The notes under the pieces are model-generated. The model ran no database searches. It saw only the letters and a program-made list of their open reading frames with translations, and was not told the DNA's origin. 64,000 nt of DNA from Labrenzia sp. CE80. Its GTDB lineage: Bacteria > Pseudomonadota > Alphaproteobacteria > Rhizobiales > Stappiaceae. The number at the start of each line of letters is the position of its first letter. Positions within the stretch are counted from its first letter, which is position 1. Both the position numbers and the translations under genes were made by a program. The DNA lies in the NCBI RefSeq assembly GCF_009650605.1, contig NZ_WAJT01000002.1, forward strand, positions 1,116,001 through 1,180,000, given 5' to 3'. Shown piece by piece: positions 41,473-50,392 of this stretch.

Positions 41473-42449
41473 CAATGGCCGAGGCCAAGACCGAATCCAA
41501 TACCGACGGCAGGACTGGCGATGTTCCCGTCGCTGCCGTGCGTACCCGCGGTCTGACTCGGACGTTCGGCGATCTGGTTGCGGTAAACAACCTGGATCTT
41601 GAGATAACTCCCGGAACGATCCATGGCTTTCTGGGCCCCAACGGCTGTGGCAAGACCACGGCGATCCGCATGCTGACGGGTCTGCTGACGCCTTCTTCCG
41701 GCTCCGCCGAGGTTCTGGGTCTGGCGCTGCCGGAAAATGCAGAGAAGCTGAAATACCGTATTGGCTACATGACCCAGACTTTCTCGCTCTACCGCGATCT
41801 GACGGTCCGCGAGAATCTGGCATTTGTCGCGAAGATCTTTGGTCTGGGGTTCCCTGAGCAGAAGAAGCGTATCGACGAGTTGCTGTCGCTGTACAATCTC
41901 GACACGTTGTCTGCCAAGCGCGCCGGCAAGATGAGCGGAGGCCAGCGTCAGCGGCTGGCTTTGGCCGCAGCCGTACTGCACAAGCCAGACCTGTTGATTT
42001 TGGACGAACCGACGTCAGCGGTCGATCCCGAATCCCGCCGTGAATTCTGGGAGCAGCTGTTCGATCTGTCAGATCTGGGAACAAGCATCATCGTCACGAC
42101 TCACTTTATGGATGAAGCCGAGCGTTGCCACGAGATATCGATCCTCGAGGCGGGCGAAAAACGCGCCAGCGGTGCGCCAAATGACTTGATGAATTCCCTC
42201 GGAGCCAATGTGCTGGAGGTGGAGGGGAGGGATCTTCGCCCGTTGCGCAAGGCTTTGACAGATCGGTCCGAGGTGATTTCCGCTGCTCAGATCGGCGCCC
42301 GCCTAAGAGTCTTGGTGCGCGAACAGGTCGGTGATCCGGAGCTCTGGATGAAGAGTTTACCGGAAACGCAGGATATCGGGTCAATCCGCAAGGTGCGACC
42401 CAATCTTGAAGATGTGTTTGTGGCCAACACCGGGAGCGGCCGGCAATGA
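41469..42449 (+). CDS. ABC exporter ATP-binding protein
   Basis: 326 residues. Walker A GPNGCGKTTAIRML, Q-loop GYMTQTFSLYRDLT, signature MSGGQRQR, Walker B LLILDEPTSAVDPESRREFW, and TTHFMDEAERC for the H-loop. The C-terminal extension is typical of CcmA/DrrA-type efflux ATPases. It overlaps the adaptor stop and the permease start by 4 nt each. Confidence 0.93.
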   Translation: MTMAEAKTESNTDGRTGDVPVAAVRTRGLTRTFGDLVAVNNLDLEITPGTIHGFLGPNGCGKTTAIRMLTGLLTPSSGSAEVLGLALPENAEKLKYRIGYMTQTFSLYRDLTVRENLAFVAKIFGLGFPEQKKRIDELLSLYNLDTLSAKRAGKMSGGQRQRLALAAAVLHKPDLLILDEPTSAVDPESRREFWEQLFDLSDLGTSIIVTTHFMDEAERCHEISILEAGEKRASGAPNDLMNSLGANVLEVEGRDLRPLRKALTDRSEVISAAQIGARLRVLVREQVGDPELWMKSLPETQDIGSIRKVRPNLEDVFVANTGSGRQ

Positions 42450-43591
42450 AATCGCTCAACCGGATATCCGCAATTCTCTTCAAGGAGCTGATGCAGCTGC
42501 GCCGTGACCGGATGACTTTCGGCATGGTGATCATGATACCACTGATCCAGTTGATGCTGTTTGGCTATGCGATCAACACCAATGTCCGCGACATTCCAGT
42601 CGCGCTGGTGGATCAGAGTCAAACCGGTCTGAGCAGGGTGCTGGTTCAAACCGTGCGCGCCACCCAAGTGGTGAAATTCACCCAGCGTTTCGACACGGTT
42701 GAAGAAGCGCAGGCTGCCATCACGGGATCCCATGTGCGCGCGGCGTTGATTATTCCGCGCGATCTCAGCCAGCGTCTCGCGCGCTCCTCCAGTGTGGGTC
42801 TGGGCACGCCACCCTCAACGGATATGGAGACCAGCCGTCCGATCGCGCAGTGGATCGTCGACGGGTCGGATACCATCATTGCAGGTGCCATCAAGGGACT
42901 GCGGTCAATGCCGCTGACCGAACTGGCCGGCAAGGCGCCCAACCGCAGCACACCGACTTTCGAGGTTGCTTTGTTCTTCAACCCCGAGCAGCGCACTGTG
43001 GTAAATATCGTGCCGGGGCTGGTCGGCGTGATCCTGACGATGACCATGATCATGTTTACTTCCGCCGCCATCGTCCGCGAGAGCGAGCGCGGCAACATGG
43101 AGATGCTGATCAACACACCCGTCCAACCCCTGGAGCTGATGCTCGGGAAAATTATCCCTTACGTGTTTATCGGGTTGTTGCAGACCGCGATCATCCTGGG
43201 ACTTGGCTATATGCTCTTCAATGTGCCGTTCAACGGAAGTCTTTGGGCATTGCTCGGCGGGACGCTCTTGTTCATCGCGGCCAGCCTGTCGCTCGGTCTG
43301 GTTTTCTCGACCATAGCGACCAACCAGTTACAGGCCATGCAGATGACAATCTTCGTTCTGCTGCCGTCAATCCTTCTATCCGGCTTCATGTTTCCCTATG
43401 AGGGCATGCCGGCCGCCGCGCAATATATCGCGGAACTGCTGCCTGCGACCCATTTCATGCGCATGATCCGCGGTATCGTTCTACGCGAGGCGACACTCGT
43501 CGATCTCAGATTCGATGCACTGTGGCTCGCCGGGTTTTTCGTTTTAGGTCTCATCACGGCATCAATGAGGTTCAAGAAACGGCTGGACTAG
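42446..43591 (+). CDS. ABC-2 type exporter permease (YhhJ-like)
   Basis: 381 residues. There is one N-terminal span (MTFGMVIMIPLIQLMLFGYA), then a ~150-residue periplasmic domain (RDIPVALVDQSQTGLSRVLV) and five C-terminal spans including the ABC-2 signature region RESERGNMEMLINTPVQPLE and PSILLSGFMFPYEGMP. It completes the tripartite exporter. No outer-membrane channel gene is adjacent, so a shared TolC would be needed. Confidence 0.92.
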   Translation: MKSLNRISAILFKELMQLRRDRMTFGMVIMIPLIQLMLFGYAINTNVRDIPVALVDQSQTGLSRVLVQTVRATQVVKFTQRFDTVEEAQAAITGSHVRAALIIPRDLSQRLARSSSVGLGTPPSTDMETSRPIAQWIVDGSDTIIAGAIKGLRSMPLTELAGKAPNRSTPTFEVALFFNPEQRTVVNIVPGLVGVILTMTMIMFTSAAIVRESERGNMEMLINTPVQPLELMLGKIIPYVFIGLLQTAIILGLGYMLFNVPFNGSLWALLGGTLLFIAASLSLGLVFSTIATNQLQAMQMTIFVLLPSILLSGFMFPYEGMPAAAQYIAELLPATHFMRMIRGIVLREATLVDLRFDALWLAGFFVLGLITASMRFKKRLD

Positions 43592-43682
43592 GCAAGGGCA
43601 CCGTGTCGCCACAAACCAAAACCGCCGGGTCGACGGAGGACCGGTAAAACTTGTGATCTGACGATGCGGTTAGGAGGTCTGT

Positions 43683-44204
43683 ATGCCCGACTACTTGATT
43701 GGCTTCATTGCGTTGGCCATTGTCTTGCGCCTTGGCGCGCTGGCAATCTCCATGCGCAACGAGAAGCGTTTGAAGCAGGATGGCGCGGTGGAATATTGCG
43801 CGCGGACATCCGCGATCCTGGCTCTGACGCATATTGTCTTTTACCTGGCCGCCATCTTCGAAGGCCTTTGGCGCGGGGCGCCTCTGTCGGGCGTTGCCGT
43901 CTTTGGAATGGCGCTCTACGGCCTTGCCATGTGCGCCCTGGTTTGGGTGATCGTGGTGCTCGGCCGGTTCTGGACGGTCAAGGTGATTGTCGCCAGGGAC
44001 CACGCACTGGTGACGAACCGGGTTTTCAACCTGATCCGCCATCCCAACTATTTCCTCAACATCCTCCCCGAGCTGATCGGCTTTGCCCTCGCGCTCCAGG
44101 CCTATGTCACCCTGCTCGTGGGATTGCCGATCTATCTCTACATTCTCTTCCTTCGCATTCGTCAGGAGGAAAAGGTGATGCGGGACAAGTTCCCGACGTA
44201 CTAA
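43683..44204 (+). CDS. Isoprenylcysteine carboxyl methyltransferase-family membrane protein
   Basis: 173 residues with AGGAGG before the ATG. There are about four membrane spans and the family C-terminal motif: LVTNRVFNLIRHPNYFLNIL followed by RIRQEEKVMRDKFPTY. In bacteria such ICMT-like proteins are SAM-dependent methyltransferases of uncertain substrate; prenylated proteins are not expected. Confidence 0.85.
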   Translation: MPDYLIGFIALAIVLRLGALAISMRNEKRLKQDGAVEYCARTSAILALTHIVFYLAAIFEGLWRGAPLSGVAVFGMALYGLAMCALVWVIVVLGRFWTVKVIVARDHALVTNRVFNLIRHPNYFLNILPELIGFALALQAYVTLLVGLPIYLYILFLRIRQEEKVMRDKFPTY

Positions 44205-44406
44205 CGTTCTGTTTGCGCAGGTCGTTGCGGCCGGCTCTGTGCCCCGACCGCATTCTTCTCTGGCCTTTTTCGCCTTCTCCTTCTATGACCTTGCGCCAAC
44301 GAACCATCAATCCGATCCGTGGGCGAAGACAACGTGCGCCCGGAGTGAGAGCTCCGACGAGCGCCGTTTCTCGCGCCCCGATCCAAGGCTTTCCGAGGAG
44401 CCCTGA

Positions 44407-45993
44407 ATGAGCGCCAGCTACGAAAACCGCCGCACCTTTGCGATCATCTCGCACCCGGATGCCGGTAAGACGACCCTGACCGAAAAGCTGCTTCTGTCGG
44501 GTGGCGCGATCCGGGCGGCCGGTCAGGTGCGCGCCCGTGGCGAGCGCCGCCGTGCGCGCTCCGACTGGATGAAGATCGAACAGGAACGCGGCATTTCGGT
44601 GTCGTCCTCGGTCATGACCTTCGAGCGGGGCGGGGTCATCTACAACCTGCTCGATACGCCGGGCCACGAAGACTTTTCCGAAGACACCTACCGCACGCTC
44701 ACCGCCGTCGATGCAGCCATCATGGTGGTCGACGCAGCCAAGGGCATCGAGGCACAGACCCGCAAGCTGTTCGAGGTCTGCCGCCTCCGGGACATTCCGA
44801 TCATCACCTTCGTCAACAAGATTGACCGGGAGGGCCGCCACGCGCTGGAGATCCTCGACGAGGTTCAGGAAGCCCTGGCACTCGACGTCTCGCCCCAGAC
44901 CTGGCCAGTCGGCATGGGGTCGGATTTCTTTGGCGTCTACGACTGGCAGGCCAAGAAATTCCACACCTCCGACGGTGAGCGCGGCGGACCTTACACCCAG
45001 ACCAAGGACGTCACCGGACTGGACGATCCGATCCTGACGGAGTTTGCCTTCGACCGGATCATGGAAGAGCTCGAGGAAAACGTTGAGCTTGGCGCAGAAG
45101 GCTATGCCGCTTTCGATCACGAGAGCTTTCTGGAAGGTCACCTGACGCCAGTTTTCTTCGGCTCGGCCCTGCGCGACTACGGTATCGAGGAACTGCTCGA
45201 CTTCATCGCCAAGTTCGCGCCGCCGCCCCATTCCCAGTCCGCCACCGGCGGGCGCACGATCACGCCTGATGAAAACAAGGTCACCGGCTTTGTTTTCAAG
45301 GTGCAGGCCAACATGGATCCCAAACACCGGGACCGCATCGCCTTCTTCCGCCTGTGCTCTGGCACGTTCAAGCGCGGCATGAAGCTGAAGCACGTGCGCG
45401 CCGGCAAACAGATCGCCGTCACAGCTCCGATCCTGTTCTTCGCCGAAGAGCGCGAGATCGCCGAAGAGGCGTTCCCGGGCGATGTCATCGGCATTCCCAA
45501 CCACGGTCAGCTGCGCGTCGGCGACACGCTCACCGAGGGTGAGGACATTCACGTCACCGGTCTTCCGGCCTTTGCGCCGGAAATCCTGCGCCGTGTGCGT
45601 CTGGGCGACACCATGAAGGTCAAGCAGATGCGCCAGGGCCTGCAGGATCTCGCTGAGGAAGGTCTGGTCCAGATCTTCAAGCCGGACCTTGGGTCCAACT
45701 GGATCGTCGGCGTCGTCGGTGTTCTGCAGCTCGATGTTGTGGTGGACCGTCTGAAGGCCGAATATGGCGCGGAGATCGGCTTTGAACCAGTCAATGTCTC
45801 CACGGCCCGCTGGATCGAGACCGACCCGGCAACGTTGCAAAAGATGATCGAAACCCACCGCATGTCCATCGCCAATGACCGCGATGACCGGCCCGTCTTC
45901 CTGTTCAAGAATGCCTGGGAAGTCGGCTATATCGGCGAGAAATACCCTGACGTGAAATTCCGCGAAACCCGCGAGATCGTCCATACGGCATAA
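44407..45993 (+). CDS. prfC: Peptide chain release factor 3
   Basis: 528 residues, full length. The GTPase domain has G1 SHPDAGKTTLTEKLLLSGG, switch II LLDTPGHEDFSEDTYRTL and G4 TFVNKIDREGR. RF3-specific elements include ARSDWMKIEQERGISVSSSV and domains II/III with GVLQLDVVVDRLKAEYGAEI. It promotes RF1/RF2 release from ribosomes after termination. GAGGAGCCC lies before the ATG. Confidence 0.97.
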   Translation: MSASYENRRTFAIISHPDAGKTTLTEKLLLSGGAIRAAGQVRARGERRRARSDWMKIEQERGISVSSSVMTFERGGVIYNLLDTPGHEDFSEDTYRTLTAVDAAIMVVDAAKGIEAQTRKLFEVCRLRDIPIITFVNKIDREGRHALEILDEVQEALALDVSPQTWPVGMGSDFFGVYDWQAKKFHTSDGERGGPYTQTKDVTGLDDPILTEFAFDRIMEELEENVELGAEGYAAFDHESFLEGHLTPVFFGSALRDYGIEELLDFIAKFAPPPHSQSATGGRTITPDENKVTGFVFKVQANMDPKHRDRIAFFRLCSGTFKRGMKLKHVRAGKQIAVTAPILFFAEEREIAEEAFPGDVIGIPNHGQLRVGDTLTEGEDIHVTGLPAFAPEILRRVRLGDTMKVKQMRQGLQDLAEEGLVQIFKPDLGSNWIVGVVGVLQLDVVVDRLKAEYGAEIGFEPVNVSTARWIETDPATLQKMIETHRMSIANDRDDRPVFLFKNAWEVGYIGEKYPDVKFRETREIVHTA

Positions 45994-46131
45994 GGTGAGG
46001 GGGCTTTCCTGGCCGTTTCCTTGGCGGCCGGTGAGCAAGCAGCCCCACGCTTGGTTTATAAAGCTCGAGCCTGCTCTTGCATGCCCCCTAGGCGCTGTTA
46101 GTCTTGAGGCCTCAGCCCTTTGACGCGTTGG

Positions 46132-46164
46132 AAGACACTGTCTGATGTTAGACGGTGTCTTTTC
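46132..46164 (+). terminator. Intrinsic terminator downstream of prfC
   Basis: AAGACACTGTCT and AGACGGTGTCTT pair over 12 bp (one G·U) with a 6-nt loop, followed by further Ts. It separates prfC from the methyltransferase gene at 46235. Confidence 0.8.
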
Positions 46165-46234
46165 GCTGTGCCTGGGCTGTCACGCGACCAGACACTGCCC
46201 ACAAGACCGCCCAAGACATTGCCAAGGATTTGAT

Positions 46235-46888
46235 ATGACAAGCGACAGCACCTCAGAGCCAGCCGGTTTTGTCTCCCTGAAACAGGGCTCAAGCGATCCT
46301 GAAGCCATTGGCGACTACTACAACAAGTGGGCGGGGTCCTATGACGAGACGCTGGCCACCTGGGACTATGCTGCACCGGAAGAGGTGGCTGCGCTGACCG
46401 CCCCGCACCTGGAAACGGGCGCTGCCATCCTCGATGTGGGGTGCGGCACCGGGTTGGTGTCAGACGCGCTTGCGCGTCACGGCCGGTTTGACATTCACGG
46501 CATTGACCTGTCCGAGGCATCCCTGAAACAGGCTGAGGCGCGTGGCACATATGCCCGGCTCACCTGCTACAACATGAAAGAGCTGCCTCTGCCGTTTGAG
46601 GAGGGAAGCTTTGATGCGGCACTTTCGGTTGGCGTTCTGACCTATATCGAGGATGCCGAGCCCCTGCTGCGCGATCTGTGCCGCTGTGTCCGCTCCGGCG
46701 GCGTCATTGCCTTCACCCAGCGCACGGACCTTTGGCAAACGCGTAACTTCAGCGCCTTGCTCGAACGACTGGTGAAGGACGGTCTTTGGACCGTGTTGCA
46801 CAAGAGCGAGCCGCGCAGCTACCTGCCCGGTCACGAAGACTTCGCAGACGAGATCAAGGTCATCCAAACACTCTGCCAGGTCGCGTAA
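46235..46888 (+). CDS. Class I SAM-dependent methyltransferase
   Basis: 217 residues from the ATG at 46235, preceded by CAAGGAT; the longer frame from 46145 would cover the terminator. Motif I is AAILDVGCGTGLVSDALARH, then IHGIDLSEASLKQAEARG and FDAALSVGVLTYIEDAEPLL. The N-terminus AIGDYYNKWAGSYDETLATW is typical of small-molecule methyltransferases. The substrate is unknown. Confidence 0.87.
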   Translation: MTSDSTSEPAGFVSLKQGSSDPEAIGDYYNKWAGSYDETLATWDYAAPEEVAALTAPHLETGAAILDVGCGTGLVSDALARHGRFDIHGIDLSEASLKQAEARGTYARLTCYNMKELPLPFEEGSFDAALSVGVLTYIEDAEPLLRDLCRCVRSGGVIAFTQRTDLWQTRNFSALLERLVKDGLWTVLHKSEPRSYLPGHEDFADEIKVIQTLCQVA

Positions 46889-47675
46889 CGAGCATCGCCG
46901 GGTCGCGCTCGAGTCACCCCGGGGGGATCTCCGGTCCAGGTGAGCGGATTGCGATAGACCCACGGTCGTCATTGCCGGGTTTGCCCCAGAGCCACCCGCG
47001 TTCATCCCCGCTTTCCCGGACGAGCGCAGCGAAGACCCGGGACCCAGTAAGCCGGGGGCTCACGGATCGTGCAGCAGCGATGGCAACTACTGGATCCCTG
47101 CCTGCGCAGGGAAGGCAGAGAGCGTGGACCATGCCTTATCCCTCATTCGGGCGGGGATAGGGCCCTCGCAAGGCATTGAAGACACGCCCACTGGCTATGA
47201 ATAGCCGAAACTTATCCACCCCCGCCGGACCTGTCGTATCATCCATGGTGTTCCTGCCATCACGGGGCCGAGTTCGGACCGTCCGTTCGCGGTGGCGGGG
47301 ACCGGGTTTCGAGGATGAGGTCTGGTGTAACGGACTGGACTCTTATCCGGTGACTGGCAGCTTGGATTTGCAGCGGGGAGTGACGCTGCTTCTCTCAGGC
47401 GCGTCTCGTATCTGGCAAACCGGAGGACGCTCTACTTCCGGCGCGCAGAAAAGAGAAAGACGCAAGCTCAGTCATTTGGGACACGAAACCCGGGCAGGCG
47501 CAACGGCCTTGTCACATCCCACATTCCCAACCAACGCCCGGCAAGTCCGGAGCGCCTGCCATCCCGTATGAGCGGGAAATTCAGACCAGCCAAAACGCCG
47601 GGGAGACATCCTGCGGCGGGATTGGTGCTGACGGGGCTTCATCATCAAAGACATGGAGGTGCTTCAACCGACGTC
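46889..47675. other. Long non-coding stretch with intergenic repeat elements
   Basis: 787 bp without a convincing gene. It contains palindromic repeat-like elements (a CCCGGACGAGCGCAGCGAAG segment near 47015, and CCCTGCCTGCGCAGGGAAGG near 47096) that resemble widespread alphaproteobacterial intergenic repeats. The second is similar to CCTTGCCTGCGTAGGGAAGG at about 20702. Open frames here show no family features. Confidence 0.5.
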
Positions 47676-49493
47676 TCACCCCTCGTTCAGCATTTCCAGC
47701 TCGAGCCACTGTTCTTCGGCCGTGTCTTTTTCCGCCGCGAGATCAGATATTTGTGCGGAGATCTTTGCGAACTTATCCGGGTTCTTCACGTAGAGCTGCG
47801 GGTCGTTCATCTCCAGCTGAAGCTGCTCAAGTTTCGCTTCAAGTTTTGCGATCGTGTCGGGGAGGGTCTTCAAAAGGTGTTGCTGGGTGAAGGAGAGTTT
47901 TGACTTCGCAGCCGGTTTGGCCGAGGGCTTTTCGCCAGGCAGTCCATCCTTCTGTTTCAGCGCCGCCTGCTTGGCAGCCTTCTCGGTCTTGCGGGCGGTC
48001 ACGCCTTCACCTCGTTGGGCCAGCATGTCGGAATAGCCGCCAGCATATTCGCGCCACAGACCATCGCCTTCGGAGATGATGGTCGAGGTCGCAACCCGGT
48101 CGAGGAAGTCACGATCATGCGAGACGATCAGGGCTGTGCCCGGATAGTCTGCCAGGAGTTCCTGCAGGAGATCGAGGGTCTCGAGGTCGAGGTCGTTGGT
48201 CGGCTCATCGAGCACCATCAGGTTCGATCGGTTGGCCAGCGCTCTGGCCAGCATCACCCGAGCCCGCTCGCCGCCGGACAAAACGCCGACTGGTGTCCGT
48301 GCCTGTTCCGGGGAGAACAGGAAGTCCTTCATGTAGCCGATGACGTGTTTGGTCTCGTCGCCGATCACCACCATGTCGCCGCGCCCGCCGGTCAGGACAG
48401 AGGACAGCGTGTCATTGGGATCAAGGTTTTCGCGCTTCTGGTCGAGGGTCACCATTTCAAGGTTCGTGCCCAGCTTGACGGTACCGGTATCGGGCGCAAG
48501 CTCTCCGGTCAGCATCTTGAGCAGCGTCGTCTTGCCGGCGCCGTTTGCCCCCACCAGGCCGATGCGATCGCCGCGCTGGATGCGGGTCGAGAAGTCGGTG
48601 ACGATGGATCGATCGCCGTAGGTCTTGGAAACATGCTTGGCCTCGATCACCAGCTTGCCGGAGACCTCGGCCTCGGTCGCCGCCAGCTTGGCTGTGCCCT
48701 GGGGCCCGCGGTGGTCGCGCTTCTGCTTGCGCAGGTCCGCCAGCTCGCGCACCCGGCGCATGTTGCGTTTGCGCCGCGCGGTGACCCCATAGGTCATCCA
48801 GTGCTCTTCACGCTTGATCTTCTGGGCAAGCTTGTGCTGGTCCTGCTCTTCCTGTTCCAGCACTTCGTCGCGCCAGGCCTCGAACTTGCCGAAGCCCTGG
48901 TCCATGCGCCGGGCCGTGCCCCGGTCGATCCAGACCGTTGCCCGCGACAGGTTTTCCAAAAAGCGCCTGTCGTGCGAAATGATGACCATGGCCGACTTCA
49001 GGCTCTTCAGCTCGCTTTCAAGCCACTCGATCGCGGGAAGGTCCAGATGGTTCGTCGGCTCGTCGAGCAGAAGAATGTCCGGTTCCGGCGCGAGGGTGCG
49101 CGCCAGGGCCGCCCGGCGTGCTTCGCCGCCCGAGAGGTTCGACGGGTTCTCCTTGCCGGTCAGCCCCAGAACATCGAGGAGGTATTGGGCCCGGTACGGG
49201 TCGTCGCCTGCGGTCAGGCCCTCGTTCACATAGTCGAGGGTCGTCGCATAGGCGCTGAGGTCCGGCTCCTGCGGCAGATAGCGGATGGTGCGGCCCGGCT
49301 GAAAGAAGCGCTCGCCGCTGTCGGCCTCAACAATGCCGGCTGCGATCTTCAGCAGCGTCGACTTGCCCGAACCGTTGCGGCCAACAAGACAGATGCGCTC
49401 GCCTTCGGACACGGACAGCTCAGCGCCGGTCAAAAGCGGTGTTCCGCCGAAGGTCAGATGAATGTCGCGCAGGATCAGAAGCGGTGGGGCCAT
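47676..49493 (-). CDS. uup: ABC-F family ATPase, Uup-type
   Basis: 605 residues with two soluble ABC domains and no membrane spans. Walker A motifs are GRNGSGKSTLLKIA and GANGAGKTTLLKML, signatures LSGGEARR and LSGGERAR, Walker B ILLLDEPTNHLD and MVLDEPTNDLDLETL. The inter-domain linker (GRRKRNMRRVRELADLRKQ region) and a C-terminal coiled coil (LPDTIAKLEAKLEQLQLEMN) identify Uup. It is implicated in ribosome function and DNA-structure tolerance in E. coli. Confidence 0.92.
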   Translation of the reverse strand: MAPPLLILRDIHLTFGGTPLLTGAELSVSEGERICLVGRNGSGKSTLLKIAAGIVEADSGERFFQPGRTIRYLPQEPDLSAYATTLDYVNEGLTAGDDPYRAQYLLDVLGLTGKENPSNLSGGEARRAALARTLAPEPDILLLDEPTNHLDLPAIEWLESELKSLKSAMVIISHDRRFLENLSRATVWIDRGTARRMDQGFGKFEAWRDEVLEQEEQDQHKLAQKIKREEHWMTYGVTARRKRNMRRVRELADLRKQKRDHRGPQGTAKLAATEAEVSGKLVIEAKHVSKTYGDRSIVTDFSTRIQRGDRIGLVGANGAGKTTLLKMLTGELAPDTGTVKLGTNLEMVTLDQKRENLDPNDTLSSVLTGGRGDMVVIGDETKHVIGYMKDFLFSPEQARTPVGVLSGGERARVMLARALANRSNLMVLDEPTNDLDLETLDLLQELLADYPGTALIVSHDRDFLDRVATSTIISEGDGLWREYAGGYSDMLAQRGEGVTARKTEKAAKQAALKQKDGLPGEKPSAKPAAKSKLSFTQQHLLKTLPDTIAKLEAKLEQLQLEMNDPQLYVKNPDKFAKISAQISDLAAEKDTAEEQWLELEMLNEG

Positions 49494-49704
49494 TATGGAT
49501 CTTTGACTGTCTTGTGATGTGCCGTCCGGGCGTGGCCGGGTGCGGGCAGGGTATGAGTTTGCGACAGGAAAACGATCCGCCCGCCAGTTGCAAGCCTTTT
49601 TGATCGTAAGTGATCCAGATTTTGGCGCGATTTTCAGTTAAGATGACAATCTGCGCTCAAGGAAGCAGCAGCGGGGTTCGGGGGCGAACCGCGGGAGTGA
49701 CCGA

Positions 49705-50181
49705 ATGACGAGGCAATTCGAGCCAGGGAAAATCGCACCAAAGTTCATGCGCGTGAAGGCTGCCTTTTTGGCAGCGATCGCCAGCGCAGGCCTGATGTTG
49801 ACAGCCATGCAGGCCGCAGAGGCCGGTGGGCGTCATCACAATTATCGCGGCTATCATGGCGGGTTTTATGTCGGGAATGGCGCGGCTGTCGCAGGCGTGA
49901 TCGGTCTGGCTGCTGGCGCCATCGTCGGGTCGGCGCTGGCCGCCCCGCGCTACTATGGCGGTCCGGTCTATTATGCTCCGCGCCGCTATGCCTATCCCTC
50001 AAGGGTCTATGTCGCGCCGCGTCCGCGCTATCGGGCGCCGGTATATGCGTCGCCGGTGCGCTACGGCGCAGCACCGTTCACGCCCGAGTGGATTGCCTAT
50101 TGCGCTCGCAAATACAAATCCTTCAATCCGAGAACCGGAACCTATCTGGCCTACAGCGGCAAGGTCCGTATGTGCCGCTAA
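49705..50181 (+). CDS. BA14K-like secreted/surface protein
   Basis: 158 residues. The start could be 49705 (GGGAG upstream) or the ATG at 49747, which puts the signal peptide (VKAAFLAAIASAGLMLTAMQ) at the very N-terminus. A His/Gly/Tyr segment and a glycine hydrophobic stretch (AAVAGVIGLAAGAIVGSALA) precede a Tyr/Arg/Pro-rich region. The C-terminus has WIAYCARKYKSFNPRTGTYL and YSGKVRMCR, the paired-Cys BA14K motif. BA14K of Brucella is an immunogenic lectin-like envelope protein; here the role is unknown. Confidence 0.8.
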   Translation: MTRQFEPGKIAPKFMRVKAAFLAAIASAGLMLTAMQAAEAGGRHHNYRGYHGGFYVGNGAAVAGVIGLAAGAIVGSALAAPRYYGGPVYYAPRRYAYPSRVYVAPRPRYRAPVYASPVRYGAAPFTPEWIAYCARKYKSFNPRTGTYLAYSGKVRMCR

Positions 50182-50392
50182 GGTTGTGTTGCGGTTGAAT
50201 GGATCGGGTAATATTTTCCAAGAGTCATGCCTGATCGAAATGATTTTTCGGTCTGTAATATTGCGGTGCATTATTTTCGTTGCTGCCGCTTAAGTTGTGG
50301 AAGATTTCCTTACGGAACGGTTGCTAACGGGCTTCGGCCATGAAATCGTTGAACCATCGTTTCAGATGTCAGAACAATGAGGGGAGATCGAA

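Noticed and set aside
40369..42084. 571-codon minus-strand open frame opposite the HlyD/ATPase genes.
   Set aside because: It is antisense to well-supported genes with ABC and lipoprotein motifs. Its length comes from high-GC third positions.
44107..46038. 643-codon minus-strand open frame opposite prfC.
   Set aside because: It mirrors the prfC reading frame and has no independent motifs.
47215..47223. A DnaA-box-like TTATCCACC suggesting an origin.
   Set aside because: A single near-match without clustering, AT-rich unwinding element or dnaA/parAB context.
47176..47571. 131-codon plus-strand ORF in the long intergenic stretch.
   Set aside because: Composition and lack of any motif suggest chance within repeat DNA.
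48015..49517. 500-codon plus-strand open frame opposite uup.
   Set aside because: Antisense shadow of a clear ABC-F gene.
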